The position numbers and the translations under genes are program-made. Source: Verticillium longisporum (Eukaryota > Ascomycota > Sordariomycetes > Glomerellales > Plectosphaerellaceae). Taken from it: DNA of 64,000 nt. The notes beneath the pieces are model-generated. The model saw only the letters and a list, made by a program, of their open reading frames with translations. It searched no databases and was not told the DNA's origin. This document shows positions 12,715 through 23,278 of the stretch, piece by piece. Location of the stretch: assembly GCA_019188255.1 (NCBI GenBank), contig JAETXT010000005.1:1984001-2048000 (forward strand), in the 5' to 3' direction. Numbering within the stretch: the stretch's first letter is position 1; every line of letters begins with the position of its first letter.

Positions 12715-15700
12715 ATGGCAAACCATCATCCTTCGCCGACAATGGCGATGCAGGCGCAACATGGCCCTCCTGGGCCGCCCCCGCCCCCAGGTCCTCCCCA
12801 GCAAGGCCAGGGTTTCGCGCCATCGCGCCAAGCGTCCTTTGTCATAGAAGCCATGTGGATGCAGGTTGGTAAGTAGATTGGTGACCATTACTTATCGCCA
12901 CGGAAGATTAACTGTGATTTCAGGCAGCTGCTGCGAAGCGCTCGGTGATCTCGACGAGGCCATCTTGGCGTACGAGGCCGCTCTGCGGGCGAATCCCCAG
13001 TCCATCCAGGCCATGAACGCCATCAGCTTGATTCTGCGAACCCGCGAGCACTTCGCGAAGGCCGTCGAATACCTACAGGCTGTTCTCAAAATTGATGCGC
13101 ACAATGGCGAAGCCTGGGGCAGTCTTGGTACGCAAATCCCAAATCTCGATGCCCTCAGTCCCTCGGCCTACTAACATGCAGTATAGGTCATTGCTACCTT
13201 ATGATGGACGACTTGCAACAGGCATATAGCGCGTACCAGAATGCTCTCGTCAACCTCCGCAACCCCAAGGTCAGCTACCGCGAACACTTGATACCGCACT
13301 TGATTTACTGACCCATCCTCAGGAGCCCCGATTGTGGTATGGCATCGGCATTCTGTACGACCGATACGGTTCCCTCGAGCACGCCGAAGAGGCCTTCTCC
13401 CAAGTCATGCAGATGGATCCGGCGTTCGAAAAGGCCAACGAGATTTACTTCCGTCTCGGTATAATTTACAAACAGCAACAGAAATATGGCCCAAGTCTCG
13501 AGGTACGTTCTTCCTCCCCACCAAGGTGACATGCCTTACTGACCATCCACTAGTGCTTCAAGTACATTGTGTCATCACCGCCTTCCCCCCTAAGCGAGGA
13601 AGACATCTTATTCCAGATCGGCCATGTTCACGAACAGCAGAAGGACGTAAGTTTTGCCGTTCACAGCAGACCGGAGCACTACTGACATGTATGCACACAG
13701 TATGATAGCGCCAAAGCAGCCTACCAGCGCGTCCTCGAGCGCGATCCCAGCCACGCCAAGGTACTGCAACAGCTCGGCTGGCTTCATCACCAGGAGAGCA
13801 CCAACTACCAAAGTCAAGATCGGGCCATCGAGTTCCTCGAGAAATCAGTCGATGCCGACCAGAACGACGCCCAGAGCTGGTACCTTCTCGGACGATGCTA
13901 CATGTCGCAGCAGAAATACCCCAAGGCGTACGAAGCTTACCAGCAGGCCGTCTACCGCGATGGTCGGAACCCAACCTTCTGGTGCTCGATCGGTGTGCTA
14001 TACTATCAGATCAACCAGTACAGGGATGCCCTCGATGCTTACTCGCGCGCTATCCGCCTCAACCCGTTCATCTCGGAGGTCTGGTATGACTTGGGTACTT
14101 TGGTAAGCTAATGAACCTTTTCCTCCCGTATGGTACACCCCAACTCACAAAATCGGCAGTACGAGTCCTGCAACAACCAGATCAGCGACGCCTTGGACGC
14201 TTATCAGCGCGCTGCGGAGCTTGATCCCGCCAACCCTCACATCAAGGCGCGACTGCAGCTCTTGCGCAACGGTACCGCCAATGGAGCACCGCTGCCCCGT
14301 GCACCTGAGCCATCTGATATCCACGCCGCCTCTTACCAGGTCGGCCCACCGGCGCCCCCGTGGGCAGGTTCCGGCCCTCAACAGCAGCAGCAGCAGCAGC
14401 AGCTCCCGCCGCAGCCTCCTCCTCCGGCGGCCGGCCCCGGCCAGCACTCTTGGGGTCGTCTCGCGGACATCTACCCTCCACCCCAACCGGGCAACCCGTT
14501 TGATCAACGAGGAGAGCAGTTCCGCGGCCCTGCGCCCCCGCTTCGTCAGCCAAGCCCTCCTCGTCAGGAGCAGCACGCGCGCCCTCAATATCCTGAGACC
14601 AGCCGTCCTGGCTCGGTCCGCCGGGGCCTACCCCCCTCCGGTCCACTATTCGTCTGGCCCTCCTCCCCTCCTCCTCAGTCTCACCAGGCTCCTACCTCGC
14701 AGCCGCGGGTGCCTAACCCCAACTATGTCCCTACGCCTTCCTCAGCACAAATGCCATCAATGAACCCTGGCCCGAACGGAGGACCGCCACCCAGTCAACC
14801 CCCTTCCGCGGTGCCAATAGCCCAAGGCCTGGAGAGCGTCCTGTCCACGAGAACCGCATGCCTTCGCCCAAGTCGGCTTACCCCCAGCACCAGCCTCCTC
14901 CTCCCCCCGCTCCTTACGGACACCACCCAGAGGGACCCGGCACGCCCCTGGAGGGCCCGCAGCAGCAAGCACCGGCTCCTATGTCAGCCGAACCGGCGCC
15001 ACGGAGTGAACATGATCGACCAGCGTCAGTTGGACCTAAGCGCATGCGCGAGTGGGAGGAGGAGTCGACGCACAAGCGTCCCGCCAACGATGAGAACAGA
15101 GCCCGTCTTGATGATGTCCGTCCTCGCAGGCCTTCGACTCCTCCCGGTCCACGCGAGCCATATAGGCGAAACTCATCTGAAGCACGCCGATTCGATGACC
15201 AACGTCGCATTGATGACCAGCGTCGGGCGGACGACCAGCGGAGGCAAGACGACCAGCGGAGGCAAGACGACCAACGGAGGCAAGACGACATGCGCAGAGC
15301 CGAGGAGCAACAGCGCCAGCCTCAGAACGATGGATATCACCCCTCTGATGCCGCTCATCACCCGCCTGGCCAGCCATTGTCCGCCAACCATCTGCCTCCC
15401 ATGCAGGCGTCAGCCGCACCGATGCAAGGCGTGGTTCACGGAAGCCCCGTCCAGAACGCGCCGCCTGCTCCTCCATCAAAGGAGTACCCTGCCGCTGAGG
15501 AACGTCCTGCACCTGAGCAGGCTCCTCCTGTGCGCTCTGCTGCTCCGAGCGAGCCTGAGCGGGCTGCTCGCAAGATGGACGTTGATGAAGATTACGACGA
15601 TAGTGGTGAGGACGAAAAGAAGGTCCCGGCAGCGACCACGAATGGATCAGGCCCCGCGCCGGCTGCGGGCGAGACCAAGCCGCCCACAAGCGGCAGCGTC

Positions 15701-15742
15701 AATGGGTCGTTGGGGCCTCAGCCTAAGGTTGAGTCCACCTAA
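12715..15742 (+). CDS. SSN6: Ssn6/Cyc8 TPR transcriptional corepressor
   Basis: Subunit of the Tup1-Cyc8 general corepressor; the TPR array docks DNA-binding repressors and Tup1 in the nucleus. Start MANHHPSPTMAMQ at 12715. Seven exons: 12715-12868, 12924-13127, 13187-13269, 13323-13502, 13554-13646, 13701-14102 and 14160-15742; all junctions keep the frame. About ten TPR motifs run from residue 50 to the middle of exon 7 (for example ALGDLDEAILAYEAALRANP and YRDALDAYSRAIRLNP). The C-terminal half is disordered, Pro/Gln-rich, with a polyQ run and an acidic tail with a DVDEDYDDSGEDEKK-like stretch, ending GPQPKVEST. In exon 7 the frame slips at about 14618-14626 (one base too many), is corrected at 14660-14672 (one too few), and slips again at 14799-14806, after which GANSPRPGERPVHENRMPSPK continues in another frame. 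All three fall in C/G/T runs, so sequence error is likely. Confidence 0.92.
14382..14403 (+). repeat. CAG microsatellite (polyglutamine) in Ssn6
   Basis: Eight glutamine codons in a row, seven of them CAG, at the start of the disordered C-terminal half of Ssn6. Length variation between strains is expected from its composition. Confidence 0.85.
15190..15291 (+). repeat. 18-bp tandem repeat coding DDQRRx in Ssn6
   Basis: Five to six tandem copies of an 18-base unit coding D-D-Q-R-R plus one variable residue (I, A, Q, Q, Q). The last copies are nearly identical at DNA level, suggesting recent expansion. It forms a charged helix-prone block after the KRMREWEEE basic/acidic segment. Confidence 0.85.
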
Positions 15743-16322
15743 TGCAAGAACTAAAGGCCTGACTGGCCGAGTTGTGTTTTCTTTTGTCCGTCTTCCGTAC
15801 CGATTCCCTTTCATTGCCTTGTATACCACTTCATTTTTACAGACCAGCTCTCTCGAGAAGGCTTTCGTTTGACGAGGACTCGGCGCACGACGGCTTATCT
15901 CGACAGTTTCACGAATGAACATAAATCAAAGACCAATTTTGCTTGCTTTCCGTCTACAAGACTCAGTTGTGTATGATGTGTGACCGGGAAGTGATCTTGT
16001 AGTTGGCTGGTCACGTGAGGATAATTGGAGAGACGAACCGTAGGCGGGGCGCTAGCGGGCTCTGGACCACTCGCACAGAACCACCCCACCAAGTCAAGAA
16101 AAGTATGGCACACGTGACTAGGGTACCCGAGCCAGCCGCCAATCGAGTGCACCAAACACCACTGAGCAGGAGCAAAACTCCAAAGTGGGTCGGTCTAGGG
16201 CTTTTTTCTCGCAGTGGCTGCCCTCCCATCTGGTCGTCTTTTGCGAACCACCATCTAGACACCCTCTTCCTCATACCTCTCCGATTGATCACCCTCACAA
16301 CCCACGAGATCAGTCGCCCAAC
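15743..16322. promoter_or_regulatory. Ssn6 3' UTR and L3 promoter region
   Basis: No gene seen. The last 130 bases before the L3 start hold a CTAGGGCTTTTTTC stretch and then a pyrimidine-rich leader (CCATC, CCCTCTTCC). T-rich and CTAGGG-like elements are common in ribosomal-protein promoters, but which protein binds here is not shown. Confidence 0.4.
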
Positions 16323-17696
16323 ATGTCTCACCGAAAGTACGAGGCCCCTCGCCACGGTTCGCTGGCGTACCTGCCGCGCAAGCGTGCCGCCCGTCACCGC
16401 GGAAAGGTCAAGTCGTAAGTTGCAGCGTTCCCCGGGAAGAAAATGCCGGCTGGTCCGCTGGAAGAGAAAATCAAAGTCTCTGACATCTCGACTCTCGCAC
16501 AGCTTCCCCAAGGATGACCCCAAGAAGCCCGTCCACCTGACGGCCACCATGGGCTACAAGGCTGGCATGACCACCATTGTCCGCGACCTCGACCGTCCCG
16601 GCGCGAAGGCCCACAAGAAGGAGGTCGTTGAGGCCGTGTCCATCATTGATACCCCCTGTACGAGCAACGCAGCCCGCTTGGCTTGAGTGCCTATGGCTAA
16701 CATCTTCTAGATGGTCGTTGTTGGTCTCGTGGGCTACATCGAGACTCCCCGCGGTCTGCGCTCGCTCGCCACCGTCTGGGCCGAGCACCTGAGCGACGAG
16801 GTCCGCCGTCGCTTCTACAGGAACTGGTACAAGTCCAAGAAGAAGGCCTTCACCAAGTACGCCAAGAAGCACTCCGAGACCAGCGGTGCCACCACCACCC
16901 GCGAGAATGAGCGCATCAAGGAGTACTGGACAGTCGTCCGAGTCCTCGCCAACACTCAAAACCGCAAGACTCACCTCAAGCAGAAGAAGGACCACATAAT
17001 GGAGATCCAGGTCAACGGTCGCTCCGTTGCCGACAAGGTCGACTTCGGCTACGGTCTCTTCGAGAAGGAGGTGTCCGTCGACTCCATCTTCGAGCAGGAC
17101 GAGATGATCGATGTCATCGCCGTCACCAAGGGTAAGGGTTTCAACGGTGTCACCTCCCGTTGGGGCACCAAGAAGCTTCCTCGCAAGACCCACAAGGGTC
17201 TGCGTAAGGTCGCCTGTATCGGTGCCTGGCACCCGTCCCACGTCCAGTGGACTGTTGCCCGTGCCGGTCAGATGGGTTACCACCACCGTACCTCGGTCAA
17301 CCACAAGGTTTACCGTATCGCCAAGGCCGGCGCCGAGGACAGCGCCTCCACCGAGCTCGATGTCACCAAGAAGGTTATCACTCCGTACGTTCTCCCCGTT
17401 CCATGTCTTACCAAAAAAAACGTGTTCGCTAACATAACCCCAGCCTCGGTGGCTTCGTCCGCTACGGCGAGATCAACAACGACTTCGTCATGGTCAAGGG
17501 CTCCATCCCCGGCTCCAAGAAGCGTGTTGTCACTCTCCGCAAGTCCATGTTCGTCCACACCTCGCGCCGCTCCAACGAGAAGATCACCCTCAAGTGGATC
17601 GATACCTCGTCCGAGTTCGGACACGGCGCCTTCCAGACGCCCGCGGAGAAGAAGCAGTACCAGGGTACTCTCAAGAAGGACCTCGTCGCTGCGTAA
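16323..17696 (+). CDS. RPL3: 60S ribosomal protein L3 (uL3)
   Basis: Large-subunit protein at the peptidyl-transferase centre. Start [20 protein letters not shown] at 16323. Exons 16323-16414, 16503-16657, 16711-17384 and 17444-17696. The family hallmarks are clear: [59 protein letters not shown] and the histidine-bearing [10 protein letters not shown] loop, with the end [10 protein letters not shown]. Two oddities. First, exon 2 ends in ACCCCCT, one base out of phase with exon 3; the expected DTPPM needs two more C. Second, residues coded at about 16900-17028 depart from positions that hardly vary among eukaryotes. Both are more likely sequence faults than real changes in an essential single-copy gene. 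Confidence 0.95.
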
Positions 17697-18081
17697 AAAG
17701 TCTTTCGACAGCTGGGGGTTTTCTTGTATCTGGGTCATTGCAAAGGTGTCGAGGGTTCTTTCTCGCGCTTATCGGGACGGTTTGGGGCATTCAAAACGGT
17801 TGACTTGAGGAGCCACGAACCCAAGAACGAAGAAAGGAATGATATCCCATGAATAATGCTTGAGCGTGATGTGAAAATGATCTGTGTATTCGAGTGCAAC
17901 TGATGTGTCACATGAATTCGACGCTGCCCGTAATGCATCTCATACCGTCTGTTCGAGGTGAGCTTTGTCAGTGTGGGTCATTCGCTCGTCGTGGTGTCGC
18001 CCGAGGAATCTGAACCAGTGGTAAGAGGTTGCGTCATTCCACCCAAGCAAGTCTGCTTGCTGCACCACCCACCCTTCCATC
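17697..18081. other. intergenic, L3 3' region and NuiA-like gene leader
   Basis: Short spacer between two same-strand genes. Only UTR or promoter sequence expected; nothing else recognised. Confidence 0.5.
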
Positions 18082-18856
18082 ATGGCTGCTGTCTACCTTC
18101 CCAAGCTCTCCTCTTCTGCAACAACAAATTCTGCGATACGATTCACGTCGACACTCCGAACCATTCCATCTCTCTGCTCGACACGAACAACAGTTATCCC
18201 GCAGTCGCTCATTCCTCTCCAACCCATCCCTCCTCGAGCCCGGCGGAACATCACCACGACCTCTTTCACAGCCTTTCACGCAACATCCCGCACAATGGGC
18301 TCCGACGAAGACTACATGGCTTTCCTCGACAAGGCGAACGAGGACCCCTCTGCCGGTCGTGCTAAGCCGACCAGCGCTCCCGGAGGCGGCGCCCAGCTCA
18401 AGGCGCAGGACAACGGCGTCGAGGTGCCCGAGGCGATCGCGGCACAGCTCAAGGGCGGGGACAAGATCTACGTGTCCGAGGCGGACGAGCCATTCGAGGG
18501 CGTCGCGCTCAGCTGGAGCAAGAGGTTGCCTGACGAGGGTAGGTTCTGCCCTTTTGTCCAGACGAACCTGACAATGAGAATGCTAATGCAAGAGTGCAGT
18601 ACAATTCGCAGAGCTGGTGGAGCACCCTGAGCCGAAAGAGGCGGAGGTCGAGATCCTGGATCCCTTCGACTGGGACTCCGAGGGCATCTACAAGGAGCTG
18701 ATCGAGGCAGTGAGGGAGGCGAGCAAGGGGAACGACGTGAGGGTGTACAAAATTTCGCGGGGCGGTGCGAGGTTTGAGTACTGGGTCCTGACGGCGCTTG
18801 GTGAGGGCAAGGCAGGCAGATTGGTCGGCGCCAAGGCACTGTCGGTCGAGTCTTAG
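18082..18856 (+). CDS. nuclease A inhibitor (NuiA)-like protein, mitochondrial-type leader
   Basis: Exons 18082-18538 and 18600-18856 (GTAGGT donor, TGCAG acceptor) join as DEVQFAEL. The first 70 residues are rich in Ser, Thr and Arg with almost no acids (ends RRNITTTSFTAFHATSRTMG), typical of a mitochondrial presequence. A second ATG at 18295 (MGSDEDYMAF) could make a cytosolic form. The rest matches the NuiA pattern as I know it: a YVSEADEPFE segment like MSESEYPFE of cyanobacterial NuiA, an acidic DPFDWD, a helix YKELIEAVREA, and the ending VYKISRGG...YWVLTAL...AGRLVGAKALSVES. NuiA blocks NucA, a nonspecific nuclease of the EndoG/Nuc1 family. That this protein targets a mitochondrial nuclease is inference. 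Confidence 0.7.
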
Positions 18857-19394
18857 ACTAGCAATTTTGGGGAGCGGTTGAAAGGTCGATGTCAAGTGTT
18901 AATAGCACAAAGTGATGGTTTCGTCGTGGATTTGCTCACACATGTTGTGCCTTGTCGCAAGACACAGTCGATGGCGTTCGGCAGTGTGGTTTCATTAGTA
19001 TCACTTCTGGCTGGAAACTTGGGGGAGACGCAGATTGTCATGTCTCATGCAAGTCAGTCCTCGTGGCTTTCTCCATCTTCCAAAACACCATAGGTAAATC
19101 ATCATCTTGACCAGTCTCTCGGTGTGATCCCCACCCCCAGAAGGCCTTGGTGGTGGGCCCGGCAGCTGTCCCTCCGCTTATCGCCGTTATCGGGCAAATC
19201 GTCTAGCCACGACCCCTCCAACAACTGGGACGTCCGGAAATCTTTCGACGGCAGTAGACAGCGTCGTAATGAGTCAAACGTTAACACCGCCTCATCTGCC
19301 GCGTACCCCTTAGAGCCTCCTCTCGAGGCCAGATCACCATGGCTGTTTCTGTAAAACCTCACCTTAAGCCAATTGACCCTGAATTCCACTGACC
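18857..19394. promoter_or_regulatory. Trp2 upstream region
   Basis: No gene. Holds the 3' end of the preceding transcript and the Trp2 promoter, including a TGAGTCA site listed separately. Confidence 0.5.
19269..19277. promoter_or_regulatory. Gcn4/CPC1-type site upstream of Trp2
   Basis: ATGAGTCAA contains the core TGAGTCA (19270-19276) of the bZIP regulator of amino-acid starvation (Gcn4 in yeast, CPC1/CpcA in filamentous fungi). It lies about 120 bases upstream of the start of an amino-acid biosynthesis gene, which is the expected place for cross-pathway control. Confidence 0.6.
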
Positions 19395-21046
19395 ATGTCC
19401 TCCCAGCGCGGTGTCATACCCTCACTCGAGACGGTGAGGAGCATCGTCGACGCTCCTGCACCATCCTCCGGCAAGAAGCCCAACCTCATTCCTGTCTACC
19501 GTCAGATCTCCTACGTCCTCTTTTCCCCAGTCCGCTGCCTACTAGAAGGTGTCGGCCCACATCCCCGACTCTGACTACTCATTTCTCTTTGAAAGCGCCG
19601 CCACCGAGCGTGTTGGTCGATACAGCTTCGTCGGTGCTGGGCCACGAAAGGTCCTCGCCACAGGTCCTGGCTTTGGTCCAGAATGCGATCCGTTGCCTGC
19701 CCTCGAGGCTGAGCTTGCCCAGTATACTGTCGCCCATGTTCCCGGCTTGCAGCTTCCGCCCATGACCGGCGGTGCCATTGGGTATGCGTCATATGATCTC
19801 GTCCGATACTTTGAGCCCAAGACGGCGCGGACAATGAAGGATGTTCTCCAGATCCCCGAGAGCTTGTTCATGCTGTTCGACACGATTGTGGCTTTTGATC
19901 GCTTCTACGGCATCATCAAGGTCATCACATTTTTGCACGTTCCCGAAGATCCCGCCCAAATCGAGGCCGTGTACGAAGCCGGCAAGAAGACGATCGACGA
20001 GCTCGTCGCGGTGCTCAACGCCCCCGAGATTCCGCTTCCCGAGCAGGGCCCCATCGAACTGGGCCACGAATACACCTCCAACATTGGCCAGGCCGGCTAC
20101 GAGGGCCACGTCCGCGCCCTCAAGAAGCATATCGTCAAGGGCGACATTATCCAGGCCGTGCCCTCCCATCGCCTCGCGCGCCCGACGTCACTGCACCCCT
20201 TCAACATATACCGGCACCTGCGCACCGTCAACCCGTCGCCCTACCTCTTCTACATCAACTGCCGCGACTTCCAGATCGTCGGCGCCTCGCCGGAGCTGCT
20301 CGTCAAGTCGGAGAACGGCCGCGTCATCACGCACCCCATCGCCGGCACCGTCAAGCGCGGGCGCACGCCCGAGGAGGACGAGCGCCTCGCCGACGAGCTG
20401 CGCAGTTCGCTCAAGGACCGCGCCGAGCACGTCATGCTCGTCGACCTCGCGCGCAACGACGTCAACCGCGTCGGCGACCCGCGCACCGTCAAGGTCGACC
20501 ACCTCATGGTCGTCGAAAAGTTCAGCCACGTCCAGCACCTCGTCAGCCAGGTCTCGGGCGTGCTGCGCCCGGACCAGACCCGCTTCGACGCCTTCCGCAG
20601 CATCTTCCCTGCCGGCACCGTCAGCGGCGCCCCCAAGGTGCGCGCCATGGAGCTCATTGCCGAGCTCGAGGGCGAGAAGCGCGGCGCCTACTCCGGCGCC
20701 GTCGGCTACTTTGGCTACGGCGGCCTCGACGACAAGGGCGACGACGTCGAGGGCGCCATGGACACGTGCATTGCGTTGAGGACCATGACGGTCAAGGACG
20801 GTGTGGCGTACCTGCAAGCTGGTGAGTCTACCAACTCCTCCCTTCCGCTTTCTCCCACCCCGAGAAAGTTGCGACAGTATATGCTAACATGGCCGGCTAG
20901 GCGGCGGCATTGTCTTCGACTCGGACGAGACGGACGAGTGGGTTGAGACGATGAACAAGCTCGGCGCGAATATCAACTGTGTCACTACAGCTGAGGAGCT
21001 ATACTATGAGCAGCAGCAGCAGGAGGAGGAGGCTAGCAAGGCGTAG
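19395..21046 (+). CDS. TRP2: anthranilate synthase component I
   Basis: Converts chorismate plus glutamine-derived ammonia to anthranilate, the first step of tryptophan synthesis, together with the TRP1/TRP3-type glutaminase subunit. Start [17 protein letters not shown] at 19395. The chorismate-binding domain is complete: [17 protein letters not shown] near the N-terminus, [76 protein letters not shown] and [11 protein letters not shown]. One intron (20822-20900) is clear. Between 19498 and 19548, where the family has a DLLTP...AYLKV segment, the frame is lost and a TAG stands where Leu is expected. Nearby sequence still resembles that segment with small changes, so I infer assembly errors. 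A 45-base intron ending in that TAG is the alternative. C-terminal tail is Gln/Glu-rich. Confidence 0.92.
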
Positions 21047-22419
21047 AATACCACTTTCGATTTACCTCCACGATACGTTGATCAGATTGCATGCCCTGAC
21101 GTGACAAGGGGGAAGGAATCTCGCTTCCCAGGTGCTCCTGCCACGGGGGGGTTGGGGAAAGACCCACGCAGTTCGGAAAAGATTCTGCCTGCGGCCACCG
21201 CCCTCGGCACCACTATAAAATCAGCTCGATTCTCGTCCTCCTTCTCTTCTTGACTTTTTTTCCTTTCTTCATACTTACCTTGTTCAGTCGAGAGAAGATC
21301 ATGAATTTCTCCCGGCAAAGAGGATGGCCTACATTGCACAACGTGGAGTCGGCCTCTTTCGATTGTCCTTCGGGGCCATCGTGGGCGGAATTTTTGATTT
21401 ACAACCTTGTTTTCATTGCTACAGCTGCCTTTTGCAGCTTGGTGAAGAAGACACTGCTCGGGGTAGTAAGCCGGTTAGAGCTGGCATGGGGAGGGGGTCG
21501 CTAGGGCCCGTTCAGCTACTTGCGTGTTGCCTTGTGGATCTCTCTATAGACAGCTCTGTCCTGGTAATTTCGGAGTATCTTCATGATGAATGAAGGAATG
21601 GCATTATTTTCAATTGCCAATGCGACTCTATGCCATGCGTGCTTACTTGCCTTAGACGCATACTGTCAGCATCCCAGTGTTCTTGAAGCAGTTCTTGTAG
21701 CATAAATAAGTCAACCACCACATCATGGCACAGAAGAAGCTGCGTTCTGATCACCACATTTGTACGCTTCAGCACGGCACAGCGCGGAAGAATGCACAGC
21801 GCGGTAGTACCGTACTGTTAGTGCTACCCACAGGACGACCTAGGGGATCAGGTACCTCGATCGGATAAAGACCATGTTGCCGTGTGAATCTGGAAGACTG
21901 GTCTGTTCGCTGACAACCTGACAAGAAGTCAGCACGCCATCAGCTCGCGGTCGTGAAGTGCCACCGAATATCACAACGGCAGTCGTCGGTCATCACGGAA
22001 ACTCGATCATAGCATGAGGTGTATAGACTCAATTACTCTATCGGCCGATCATCAGCCGCTGCCTCAGACAGCACGTCCGCAACCAGCGTCGGACACGAAT
22101 CCCGTCTTCGCGCACCCATTAAGTCCCAGCCATAAAGCGCAACAGTGGTGCCTCGGACACATTGCTCATCACACTCGTGCCAACTGCCTCGTGACACCAC
22201 TACCGGAACGCCCACGTATCTCCCCGCCAGTATGTCCACCACACGTCGTATGTACACATACCCTCTAACGCCATAGTGAAAACAGAAACACAATGCCCAA
22301 CCGCTCCTTTATCTAGGGTATCAGGACCGGGGTATCTACCGGAAAACACACCACACACCAAATAGAACCATGCAATAGGGACAGAAAGAAAAGGAATGGG
22401 AGCCCAACCATCAGTGGAG
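21047..22419. other. intergenic region, no gene recognised
   Basis: Convergent 3' ends of Trp2 and the secreted-protein gene. No domain-bearing frame; a GGTACCT motif occurs at about 21850. Confidence 0.5.
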
Positions 22420-23278
22420 TTACATCCAGATGACGAAGATGAGCGAGACGACGGCTAATGCGCAAGCCATGCCGGCAAAGTGCTTGTTGCCGGGAGCAGA
22501 AGGAAGGAGTGTGGCTGTTGCGGAGAACAGGTCGCTCGTGGAGCGGATTCTAGGTGTTGTCGAGGCTGGTTGCTTTTCCTGCGCGGTGGCAGTCGTCGGC
22601 GAGGACAAGTTGTTGTTCCGAACGGGAACCTTGACTTGGTTGGCATTGGCGTGCCTGCGTGCCGAGGCGCTGCGAGGTTGCTGGCGGCGAGCGAAGGGCT
22701 GAAGCTCGATATTACGAGGTGGCTTGCCGAGGAGGGCTTGGTCGTGTTTGGTGTCGCCCTTCAATCGTTGCGCCACCATCTCAGCAGGTGCTTCTCGGAG
22801 GGCGAGCAGATCTAGGTATTCCGCATCGACTTCAGACAAGTGACCAGACATGACCTTCGCACAAGCATCCATCTGGGTCTGGTTACAAACCGGAGCGACC
22901 TATGATGCCATGTCAGCAGGCGGCCAGGTATTCCCGAACAGGCAAAACTCACGTGGCGGTCATGGACTTGGAGAGCTTCGAAACCAGTCAAGATACAAGC
23001 AGTGGCATCCTTGGACAGTGACAGGAGCCCACCGCGCGAGGCGTCCCAGCCAGCATGGCAGGCTAGGACAGTCTTCGCGTCGAGCAGACCACCTTGGCAT
23101 TGTTCAGATCCTACGAGTAATTCGTCTGATGAGGCTTAGGTTAGCACATGTCCAAGTGCAGGGTCGCGCAGAAGCAAAGGGACTGACTTAGAGGTAATTG
23201 ACAGGTGAGACCTGTGTCAACGGGTGCGAGGGCAGCTCCAGCGCCTAGCAGCGCCGAAGCAACTATAGAGTACCGCAT
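22420..23278 (-). CDS. small secreted Cys-containing protein, probably GPI-anchored
   Basis: Not recognised as a named family. Start at 23278 gives a signal peptide (MRYSIVASALLGAGAALAPV). Exons, on the minus strand, 23278-23188, 23110-22953 and 22899-22420; donors GTCAGT and GTGAGT, acceptors CGTAG and CATAG. The mature part has about six cysteines (TCQ, EQCQ, ACHAG, ACIL, VCNQ, ACAK), followed by a Ser/Thr/Arg-rich low-complexity region. It ends in SAPGNK plus a hydrophobic stretch ending LAVVSLIFVIWM, a layout typical of a GPI-attachment signal. A wall or plasma-membrane protein is inferred. The internal junctions are my reading of splice signals. Confidence 0.65.

Noticed and set aside
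16471..17304. Long minus-strand open frame opposite L3
   Set aside because: Leu/Val/Gly-rich shadow caused by strong codon bias of the L3 gene on the other strand; no domain.
20188..20817. Minus-strand and alternate plus-strand frames over the Trp2 catalytic domain
   Set aside because: They mirror the GC-rich third positions of Trp2; the true frame carries all family motifs.
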